Position numbers and translations under genes: made by a program. A DNA stretch of 64,000 nt from positions 92,527,261-92,591,260 of the forward strand of contig NC_081829.1 in assembly GCF_030867095.1 (NCBI RefSeq). Direction: 5' to 3'. The first letter of the stretch is position 1. Each line of letters starts with the position of its first letter. The notes beneath the pieces were generated by a model. It did no database searches. It was given only the letters and a program-made list of their open reading frames with translations, and was not told the DNA's origin. This DNA comes from Alligator mississippiensis (taxonomy: Eukaryota; Chordata; Crocodylia; Alligatoridae). Below are positions 12,501 through 24,500 of this stretch, in pieces.

Positions 12501-15500
12501 GCCCAAGAAAGGACCTGCCTAGTAAAGGATACAGGACCACAGGATCATAGAGCAGTAGGGCTGGAAGGGACTTCATGAGGTCATCTAGTCCAGACCTCTG
12601 CTCAAGGCAGGATCATCTCTGACTAGACCATGCCTAACCTGCTCTTGAAAATATCCAAGGATGGCGATTCCACAACTTCTCAAAAATTGAAAAAGCCTGT
12701 TCCAATGCTTGACCACCTTCATAGTCAGAAAGTTCCTCTTAATCCACAACCTAAATTTTCCCTGCTGAAGCTTGAGGCCATTGTACTTAGTCCCACCTCT
12801 CACAGCCACAGAGAATAGCCCATCTCCATCCTCTCTGTAATTGTCCCTCAGATATTTGAAGACTGTTATCAAATCCGCCCTCATTCTTCTCATCCCCAGA
12901 CTAAACATAACCCTAGTTCTTTCAAGCCTGACTCCTAAGTTGTGTTTCGGAGGCCTTTAATCATTGTTGTTGCTCTCCGTTGGGCTCTTTCCAAACTGTC
13001 CCCATCCTTCTTGAAGTGCGGAGCCCAACACTAGACACACGGCTCCAGGTGAGGCCTCATCAGTGCTGAACAGAACAGAAGAATCACTTTCCCTGATTTG
13101 GAAGTGACATACCTATTTATACAACCCAAGACACTATTGGCTTTTGTTGCTACAAGAGCGTATTTCTGGCTCATTTTCAGCTTATGGTTTACTATAACCC
13201 CCCAGGTCCTTCTCTGCAGTACTGCAGCCTAGCCAGTCATTTCTCAGTCTGTGTTTGTGCAGGCAATTATTCCGTCCCAGGTGAAGGACCTTGCTGTTAT
13301 CCTTGTTGAGTCTCACCTGACTGATTGCAGACCATTTCTCCAGTCTATCCAGGTCATTCTGGATCCTTGCCCTACCCTCCAGAGTGTTTTTAACTCCACT
13401 CAGCATGGTGTCATCTGCAAATTTGCTAAGTATGCACTCAATCCCATCATCCAAATCATTAATGAAGATATTAAACAATACCCAGGGCAGACCCCAGAGG
13501 AACTCCATTTGATACTTCTTCCAAACTAGACATTGAGACACAGATGACTATTAACCATTTATGTATCCACCTTACAGTACTTTTATGTAGTCTGTATTTC
13601 TATATAAAACCAACTTGTAAAATACTCATGAATAACCTCTCTATCTTCAGAGCAAGCTATATGATTTTCATTCTCAAATGAATTAATGCAAGATCCTATG
13701 GTAAAAGGAGCTGGTCCTACAAGACGCTGCATGTTTCTCAACCTTCTGCCCCTGTCTACCTCAGATGCAGGTAAGCATCACCCCTCGGTGCAGCATACCA
13801 TGACAATGACCCTGGCAGCATTGACAGTCTTTTAAAATACTAATAATGTAGATTTAAAAAAACCTGGACCACAATGCCAACATCAATTTTTGTGCTATAT
13901 TCTCAGCCTCCCTTTCCTTAGAGGTCAGAAATCCCCAACCTCTAGGACTAAGAACTTGATTTCAGTTATTTGGGGTAGACAAATCCATTGCCAGTATGTT
14001 CACACAGTGCTAAGCAAAGAGGTGAGGATTTTAAATTCTCCCACCGTACAGTAATCTGCTATCCTGTGTATATTAATTCTCACAATGTGCTTTTTTAAAT
14101 ATGATGACACCAACTCTGGGCAATAAAAGTGTAAATGCAGAACTCCAGACTGTATTGGGAAAACCTATACACCTCTGGATGGTTTGGTGAGTGTCTTCAG
14201 AGCAGGAGCTGTCTTTACAGTTTTAACCTCTGTTAGGAATGTGAACAGAGCACAAATGATAGCTGAGAAATGTTATTATTGTGCTGGAGCTCACGAATAA
14301 AGTTCAGTTTTTACCAAGACCCATAAAAGTCTTGGGCAGAAGTCTTGGGATTATGAAGTGGGTTAAGCAAGAAGGCAAGCTCTTTCAAATGTGAACTGTA
14401 TCTCCTGCCCGGCTGCTGCTTCCCTTATTGCTGTAGCTGCAGCACTAGCTGGAGTCTCTGCGCTCCCCCTCCATCCCCTGGCTTCCCTGATCTTGCCCCA
14501 GGTGGTGAGGAAGTGCACTGGGGCATTGCCAGGTAGTTGGGGGTAAGCCTGGGGCTACATGAAATGCATGGGTGCAGGAAGCACACAGAGTGTGCATGGG
14601 CCTGGGCCTGCATGCTGCAGGGCATGGCAAGGGCATGGGCCTGCATGGTGCAGCAGTGAGTGGGGGTGTCCCTGCAGCATGTAGCCCATGGCTTGCCCTG
14701 GGGCAGCCCCCGGCCATGCAGCCCATGGGATGTTTGGCCCCCAGCCACCTACAAGCTAGACAACCCTGGTCTAACACAAAATACCTGCTGGGAGCGGCTG
14801 CAACACAGACGCTAAATAAAAAGGATAAACAGTGAGTAGGAAGGGAAACAGTTATAACAAATTCCCAAACGGTTAAAAAACCATATACAGTATTTAAAAT
14901 TATTCATCAAAGGTTCATGTTGAAAGACAGTTTTGGATCAACGAAAGTTTAAAAAAAAAATCTACTCTGTAAGGAATGTCAGTGCAAAGTGTGTGAAAAA
15001 AAATAAGGGCTCAATGTAAAAAGTTACCTGTTTTATCCTCAAAATTTTTGTTGTTTATAATAATACATTTCCCAACTTTCTTGTAATCCATATTATACTG
15101 GAAGGATGGTGCAATGAGTCGGTACTGGCTGCTGGGAGAGGTCTTTGACTGCTGCTCTGTTCCATTCTTTTTTCTATGAGAACAAAACCAGAAGGCATTC
15201 TCAATGGTATGCCATGCACTCTGCATCCACTTACCTTACTCCGCAAGAATAAATCTGGCTTTCTCAATACCTTTTTTTTTACCCATACCACCCTCTCTAT
15301 TCCAGCAAGAGCCATATGGACCATGTCATCTTTCTCTATACAAAAAATGGACTCTCCAGTATCCTCTAGGGTAGCCTCCAGCCAGAATTAAATCCAGTCC
15401 TGCAGCCTATGGATCATTCACTGTTCAGCTTTCATTGTGCTCAGTCCAAGGAAGAACAGGGCTTCCCTTGGAGGTATCCCCAAAATCAGCTAGAGCAGTT

Positions 15501-18500
15501 TGAATTGACCCCATTACTGATAAGTTGGGACTTCCAGACATATGTGAACTCTGTCTGCCAATAAATAATCAGGAGTTTATTTAAGGAATTGAACACACTG
15601 TCCCTTTTTGGTGTAAACGTCTGTGTTTAACTGTGGGTTGTGCGAACATCTGGGAACAGCATCATTTCTGGGCTTCTCTGGTAGTATTACAAAGTTGAGC
15701 GAGATCAAATCTTCTTTAATATAACTATGTACTTCAATCATAGTCACTGTCTATACAAGCGGTACTGTGTGGTAGCTGATGTGCAATTAATCTACTACCT
15801 CTATTTATTGGTAATAGAAAACCACACATTAACCTCATTTACTGTGCAGTAGCTGCTGCGCATGGTTACGTGGTGATGCCTTACTGCCCCGTAGACTGGT
15901 CTACTGCCCAGTAAAGCATCTTGTGTAGATGTGCCCATTGATACTTTAATTTCTACAGCCAAGCTTTTCTAGAAAACTATTTGCTTCACTATTACCCAGC
16001 AGCAACAAGATCCTCAAGGTAATTAATTGCTGTTTAAAAATATATTCCTTCCCTTTCCCCTCCATCTAAAAATTGCCTCCCAAATGCCCTCATGTTCTGG
16101 TATTAAGGGACAGGGGAAATAGGAGACCAGCACTAACTCTTCTGCAAAAATTGTCATTTTTATTTTAAAAAGCAGGTGCCTTTTAACTTCAAGAAACCCT
16201 TTAACTTCAAGCATCCCTTGTAAAGGGGTAAAGGAACTAAGTGCAGTGAGCTCTCCTTTCTTTTCCGTTCGTTAGTACTACTGTAGCTCCTCATGCTTTT
16301 TTCAGACTAGTCAGGTTTTTTAATAATCTCTTGTCAGGGATCTTATCAAGAGCATCAACATTTTGAAGGGGGCAAACCATATGGATGCTTGGTTCTCTCT
16401 TCCTTTCACGTTATCTGCCGAGGATCCAGGCAACAATCATAATACTCAAGACATGAATTGAGTTTCACTGCAACGGGGACTAAGTAAATAGTTATCAACA
16501 TCTATTGTGACAATATGGTCTTACTAAGTTTTGACTCTGAAGATTTCTGATCTTTATTATAATCTAAAAATCTCTCTTCTTTTTCCAATTGGGTTCTGTA
16601 GGAGTAGAGAATAAAAGAAAGAAAAAGTCATTTTGAGCTAACTACAATATACATAATTTTTCTGTTATGTCTACCTTTTTTCCTTCTGCAAACGAAACAT
16701 AAAACTACACTCAACTTGTACATAGGGTCAACCTATGCAGCTTATATGCAGGCCCCTTTAATCTTGATTTTTCTGCTTGAAGTGTTTTTGTGCATGTAAT
16801 AAAAATACAGGTCAAATTTTTTGCAGTACTTTTTTTTGTTTGTCTGTTGTTTGCTTAAGTATTTTAGTGTATGTAATCATTTGGATCCTTTGCTTGGGCA
16901 TTTGATTCTCTTGTGGGATATTGTAAGGGCAGCACCAGTTCAAGATCCTTCTAGTAATGAACTGATAGGGAAAAAAGCTGCTTTTCCTAAAATTGAACCT
17001 GCAAATGGGGGGATCTATTAACATCAGAACAAACATGTTATATCCAAATTAGTATTCAGAGCACTGCACAGTTCATTGCTTCCTCAACCTGCAGTGAATT
17101 CAGGTGTGTACAATTCTTGGTTTTGGCACATGCATATTTTAACTGGCTTCCTGGATAAACAGGCATTACTGTAATCATAATGGTTGGTTGCTATGCACAA
17201 TATAGAAAGTGGCATTAACACAGATGATTTCAGTTCATTGACATGAAATATCATCCATCCCATCCCATGACCGTATCTATTCAGAAAATTACTGTCATCC
17301 CAACAGCATGTAAAAACAGGTACTGTTTACAAACTCATACCCTTTGTCATATAAAACAGGTGAACCTTGTCAGCCACATCAGAGCCTCAAAGGCATTTAT
17401 TCCATTTCCCATTGTATTCAACCTGATTTTGTTTTGGTGCAACGTGTACATCAGACCTCTGAGAGGAAAGCACTTGCAAGTCTTGTTAAAATGTAGGTAC
17501 TAAACAACCCCTAAGCATATCTCAGGATTAGACCCACTTTGAAGTTACTGGCAGACAATGAAGTCATTCTGGGAACCTGCTGGTACCTCTCCAAGCCAAG
17601 CCATTAAGCAAGTAAACTTCTGGTGCATGAACATCCGGGATGAACAGCCCAGATTGCAAGTGAAAAGTTGTTTGATATCAACTGCTAGATAGCTCAGTCT
17701 CCTATGCCGAAGTGCAGAAATGCTGGAACTGCCATGCCGGACTAGGCAGATCGGGGCTGTCCAGCTTCTCAGCAGCTGGAGGCCACACATCACAGTATGC
17801 CCCACTGCCCAACATTGCTCCCACTGCTCACACAGAATAGGGAGGCTGGCTCCCCGATCTCTCTCAGCCATGCATGCCACCTTACAGCACAGCCAGCCTG
17901 GCCCCTGCTTCTGTGCACCCAGTACCTGCCCCCAGCCACATGCACCACCCACCCACAGTAGGGCAGGCTCCTTTCTTTGCCATGCGCTCAGCTTGGGCAC
18001 TTCATCTCCCTCCCAGGCACCACGGCAGGAGCAACTGGGAGCAAAGCAGGAGAGCGAGGGCTGGGCAGGAGTCCATGGGCTGCTTGCAAACCTTTTGGGG
18101 GCTGCATACAACCCAGAGGCCATCAATTGGACAGCCCTGAGATAGATAATCTTTCTAGTCTAGGACCCTGTTCCACATACTACATTATAAAATGTCCACA
18201 ATAGACATTTGTGCAACAATCTTCCCAGAAGGGAAGGAAATTCCTTTTTAAAACTAGTCGTGGGTTGGATTATAAATGGAAGCATGAAGCAATGCATTCC
18301 TTAAATAGTTTTATCCTGTTTATCTCCAGATTGCCCTCATTAGCCATATGAACATCTAGGGTGCGTATTGGGGTGTTTCACTTGTTTGCACCGAGCTCTC
18401 TGGCCTCTCTGTCAGTGAACACCTCATTAATTGTGTCAAGTTTTAATGTGTTTTTCATTTTACTTGAACTAGACTTCAGGCCTTTCAACTCTATGGGAAC

Positions 18501-21500
18501 CCCCCTGTTCTTCTATTGCCAAAACGATTGAATAGGGACCTCTTGTTTCATCCTGCGTCACGTAAATCCTAAACCTTCAGTTGCTCCTTTTTTGGGTTCA
18601 ATTTCCGCCCGCTCCCAGGGCTCCCCCTGCACTGGGATATACTTACTCTTGCTTCCACTCTCTTCACCCCAAATCTTCTGCGGTTTCTACACGCTGGCAC
18701 AACTTCAGCTTGAAGGGAGGAGAATGCTCCCAAACCCAGGCTACTCTTTAGCCTGGTGGTTCAGGCACCCTCTTGGGGAAGAGTTGTTTTGAATCCTTCA
18801 GGGCAAGGGGTGGGTAAAATACAGCCCGTGGACTGGATTCACCCACCATGGGATTTTATTTGGCTTACAGCATGTCCCTCGGCCTTGCTTGGCCTAGGCA
18901 TGGGGGCAGCCCAAGCCATGGTGTGTGTGGCTGGTCCTGCTGCCCCTGGGCTTGCAGCGGGACTGGGGCGGTGCAGTGCTGGACTCTGCTCAAGAGGCAA
19001 CCACTGTAATATATAAATTAATTTTTGAAATTGGGTGCCACTCGATTCACAAAAGTTATGTAGGGGGCCTCAGGTCCAGTGAGAGGTGTCTTGAGTCCAA
19101 AAAAGGTTGAGAACCACAAGTTTAGAGCCCAGGTCTCCACTTCTTGGGTGGCTGCTCTGGTCACTGGTTTTATTACATAAAAAGTACTACTGCCCGCACT
19201 TCCTCCTTGCCCTCCAGGAACATTTTTTTTTTTTTAATAGAGGGAACCAGGCCTCTTTATGCAAAAAAACAATTTAGGCATCTAAATGCAATAAGAAGTT
19301 TGGGCTCCAAATCCCAGTTTCACATAGGCACATAATTTAGGGTTTCATCTGGGCATCTGACTAGGAGAATAAGAGGTGGGATTTCACACAAATCCTCTCT
19401 GCACTATTTCATATGAGCTGCCTTGGGTCCCTCTGCTGAGGCTCCTGGCTGTTATGAATCTCTTTCTTTAGTTCCTAACTTCCCATTCACTGTAAACGGA
19501 GCGTAGGTGCCTACTTTGTGTTTGTAGATACCCAGGGGCTTTGGCACCGAAAAGTTAGGTGTGGAAATGCTTAGTGTCACTAAACCCAAGTCCCTTTTGG
19601 ATCTGAGTCTAAAAGTACTATAGCATTCCTCCATGGAAGATACTGAAGTTTAAACACATTTTTCCAACATGGAGATGACATTTAACAAGAACAGATGTTT
19701 CATGCCTGCAACAAGGATTTGTGCAGCTCCCAGCAATGGTGAACAGTGTGCTGGATATAAGGGCTTTGGCTTTGCTCCTGAAAACAACCTGCTGTACCAA
19801 AAATGCTCCAGCACAAAAGGCAGAAACCCATTTGAGTAATACGAGTAATAAGAGCTTGTGAGAATTAGAAAGGAGAGAATGTGATCCCTAGGAAACTTCT
19901 TCCCAATTCCTTTACTAGCCCTGAACGTTACTGGGGATTAGCAAATGCCTGACACCAGAGTTACTTGTGGTCTTTTAAAAATACAACTGACAAAAATGGG
20001 CTTTATGATGACTAAAATGAAAAAGGAAACTGCAGCCCTGCCCAGAAGAGAACAGTCAGTCAATTAATGGTCAAATATATCAAGAGGGGTAAAGAGAGAA
20101 AAATGTAAAAGGACTTCGCCTTTCCACTTCCCACAACTGTAGGAAGGGGGATTTTTAAAGAGGAAATTGGATACATTTAATCAAGGTGAATTCTGAAGCG
20201 ACCCTGTGCAGCTGAACTGCACCTGGACTTTGAAAGTACAGAGGCAGCCTAGGAAATTCCTGTTGCACTGCCAAAAAAGTTTGGGGGTTTTGGGTATTAA
20301 CTGATAAATGTGGGTAGTAATAAATATACCACTGACCCGAAGCCCAGGCAATTAAAGAAGAGAGTTAAATGGAGTTTGAAGTGCTGCCCCATGGGGCTCC
20401 TGAGTTCCTTTGCCAGCCTAGGTGGTTTTGCAAACACGTTTTAAAGTGTTCTCACTTCCCTCATTGCTCAAAGACTCGCAGGAACGCATGAGAATGGCTA
20501 TACAGAGAAGGGAAGAAAGGAGAAATCGATTATACACAACGTGCTGTAATTTCACAAAGTAAACTCACAAAGAACTCTCTCATCCCTTCTAACTACAGTC
20601 ATTTTAGGCGTTTCTTTTAATATTAGTAGGTAAAGATACTTCTGACAAGTGTGATTTCTTTCTACCTGGCACGTTCCTTTAACATGCTGTGTGAGGACAA
20701 GTAATTCATTTGTAAGGCTGATAAGAGGATTCCACTGAAAAGGGAATTCGCCATCCTGTATTTGTTGATTGTAAAATACTCCATATTACTGACATGGAGC
20801 ACCCCATGCCCCCGGGTATCAAAGATGAGCTTTAATATGACCCATTCCATCTTTGGTCTTTCTATTGAAAGCCAGTAAGGGGCTAATAGTGGCGATAGGA
20901 TGATACTCAGCTAACAGTTCATTTCATACGATCCTTCAAAGATCCATCGGATGAAAGTAACTTTCACACACTAATGATGTGGGGTGTAACTGGTGATTCA
21001 AAACCACAATGCTCTTTAATCCTATTATAGTAGTTTTAGAGTGATGCTGTAACTGCCATGGTCCAGGAATTATGAGAGAGGCAAGGATTTTTTGGGATGA
21101 TCTCTTTTATTGGACCAACTGGATAAAGTTAGACAAGCTTTTGAATGTAAAGCATTCTTATTCAGGTCACTTCTTACGGTTGTGAGTCTGCATTGCAAAT
21201 GGAAAGTTTTGATATCTTCCATGTTATGATAGTGTTACATTGAAATTGTCACCGTGACAGTCTACGAACTGTAAGAGGCAAGGGCTTTTTATTAGCTCAA
21301 CTGCATAGTTGAGTGGCTGGAGTGATGTTTTTTATTAGGGCAACTGCATAGTTGAGCTGAAGTTAGACAAACTTTTGAATGCAAAGCTTTGCATTTGAAA
21401 GCTTGTCTAACTTTAACCTAATCATAGTGTTGGTCCAATAAAAGACATCACTCCAAAAAAACCCTCTTGCCTTTTGCACCTTTCTCCTGTTATGAATTCC

Positions 21501-24500
21501 TTCAAACTATGCAGTCCCTTTAGTGCTCTAGGTTACTAGGATGGTCAAAAGAAAATGTCATTATTACTTCCTTTTCAAAGCACGTCTAAAAATAGCTGAT
21601 TTTGGAGAAAGCAGGGGGCTTGGTGCACCTGTCATTTTAACAGAGTGTGGTGGCCTGAGAAGCAGCCTTCAGGTGGCAAAGGGGACTAATTAGGGAGTCA
21701 CCTGAGTGGAAGAAAGCCAGATTTCAGCTACATAAGCCAAGGGCCTGAGCTGGTCAGGTTGTCTAACCCCGAGTGCCACAAGGTGAGAAGCTCCTGGCAG
21801 CTCCTGTAGCCTGGGGAGGCAGGCCTTGCAAGTGATAGGCCTGGGAACAGGAGTGGGTGAACCTGTAGCCCGGAGAGGGGCTGAGGTCAGGCACAGTAGC
21901 CCAAGGACCGGGGCAGCTGCGCAGGGATCAGGGCCAGGGTCCCATAGCCCAGAGAGGTAGGGCACTGTAGCCCTGCTTTGCCCAGGGATCGGGGCCAGAT
22001 ACCCATAGCCCAGAGAGGGCAGAGGCAGAGCACAGCAGCACAGAGATTGGGGCCAAGGGCCTGAAGTTCAGAGAGTGGCAGAAGCAGGAGCCTGCTAGGG
22101 TGGATGTAATGCCCGGGACCAGCCTGTGCAGGCAAAGTGCTGGGTGGGGAGTGCAGGTGGGAAGGCTGTGCTTGGGAGTAGCTCCAAGGAGGGAAATGCC
22201 TGGGAGAAGCAGACAAGCCTAGAAAACTAACTGGAGAGTAGCCGAGGTGAGCGAAGTGCCTGGGCAGGGAGGTCTAGTCATCAGGGATGAGGCTATGGCC
22301 CAAAAGGGCTGGTGGTTGATGACACCTGTGAGGCAGGGGCATGGGTATTGGGGATGGCAGAGATTAGCCCTTAAAGCTATGTGTGCCTTGGGGGCATGGA
22401 TGGACAGAGAGGGCCCATTCAGCTCAGGGTGCAAACTGAGGCCAGTAGGGTCTGGGTGGGACCTGCTGGTGGCTGGAAGTGAGAAGGAGACACTCTAAGA
22501 CCCATGGGCATCCTCCCTTCCTTAATAGTTTAATAAAATCAAGGCGTGGCAGGCGTTTTAGAGAGAGTTGGGCAGGAGCTATACGGCTGCCCCTGGAGAC
22601 CCAGTTCTGTTATAGTCATATATCTTTGATTTGCTGGGGAAAAACATGGGATTAACTTTTCCTAATGCATAGCTGGGCTGACAGCATACAAATCAAACCA
22701 TGAAAATACAAACAGACATAAAAATATGTATGGTAAATCTAAGGGTGCTTAAGGAAAATTCAGTGGTAGGTGGGTGAAGAATAAGGTACAGAAGGCACAA
22801 ATAAGAGTTAGCTGTTAATTTGGTATTTAGCACCAACTTAGATGGCCTACATTTTCCAGTCTGTTGGCACATCAGCTGCTGTTTTCTGACTGCACTGCTT
22901 TGGTTTTATAAGGTTTCTCTTCAGGGACCTACAATCTGTACAGACTCTCCTCATAATGAACCAGAACTTGTGGTAGAGGTGGTATCTTTTATTAGACTAA
23001 CTAGATTTTTGCAAAGAAATGTCTTTATTTGCAAGATTTTGGGCACAAGCACCCTTCTTCAGGCACGGGAGAAAAGACTGTAAAAGCTCTCCTGGGTAGA
23101 AATGAAAGTTCGTATTTAATTGAAGGTGTGGTAAAATGTCCACATTGGCACAGTTTTCTTATGCAGATTAGGCTCAGAGGAAAGCTGGAATAGTCTGTTT
23201 ACCTTGTTTTGTGGCAAGCAGGATGTAGAGTCATATTTCCTTCTGGCCATGATGTTTCATATTTCCCAGAAGAGTAAAGAGATGGTATGCTCTTTTGGGC
23301 AGGAATTTCTTATGTGGTGACATATCTCTGGGCTCTGTGATAATGCAAATTACCTCGAACAAAGGCAGGAGCAGGGTCTTAGACAGTAAAACTTGCTTCC
23401 TCCTTGTAAAATTACGAAGATTTCATTTAACAAATTGGTTAAAATTCAATATCTTCCATGTGTCGGGTATCCAGGTTGTAACCATGGAGGCAAAAGGAAT
23501 CAGAACTCGTGGAAGAGGTGGTATCTTTTATTAGATCACCTAGATTTTTGCAAAAAATGTGCAATATCAACTTTCATTTCTACTTAGGAGAACTTTTACA
23601 ATCTTTTCTCCTATGCCTGAGGAAGGGTGCTTGTGCCTGAAAGCTTGCAAATAAATATTTTTTTTGCAAAAATCTAGTTGGTCTAATAAAAGATATCACC
23701 TCTACCACAAGTTCTGATGTCTTTTGCCTCTAGACCAATACAGCTACAACCTAGTTAATCGGCCACTCCTCATTACTACTCATTTTAACTCCTTCCTCCA
23801 TGCTAGGCATTATAAACTTTTGCAGATCCCAAATTAATGCACACCAAAGTTCTATTCTCTCCCATTTCAAACCATTTCTCAAAAAATACCTGTACTTGAA
23901 CAGCAAACATAAAGCACTTTTTGTTCACACATGACTGCAGATTTTTTAGAACTTAAGATTCATTAAAAAACAGAGTTTCTGTTATTTCTAGTTGGGTAAG
24001 GTGGCATGGAGACTTACAGCAGCCTACACACAATGATGACACTCTTGCCTTTCGCCTTCAATGCTGCATCAAATGGGCAGAGTGGCCACTTTGGGGGATT
24101 TAGAGGAGCATGTCATGGTACGACTACCCAAAATTTTTTATAAGGCTGGATAAGACTAGGTATTCATCATATGAGTTGAATTAGACATTACTACAGTACT
24201 GTATTAATACTGGAGTTGATAATGTAGTCCGGGGTTTAAGAATTTAGGATCTGGCCCTTCATGTAAGAAGACCCTTAATGCAGTTTCCCCTAGTACATCA
24301 AGGGAAGTGATTCTCCCACTCTGTTCAGTACTGGTAAGGTCTCACCTGGAACACTTTGTCCAGTTTTGAGCCCCATACTTCAAAAAAGATGTGGAGAGAT
24401 TAGAAATAGTCCAACAGAGGCAAAAATGACAAGTGACAGTGACAAAAATGATTAGAGGCCTGGGAGACATGATTTATGAGAACAGACTGAAAGTTTGACC

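Noticed and set aside
17545-18126. 193-codon minus-strand open frame
   Set aside because: It lies mostly within the hAT-like element 17751..18140, is open because of GC content, and resembles no protein.
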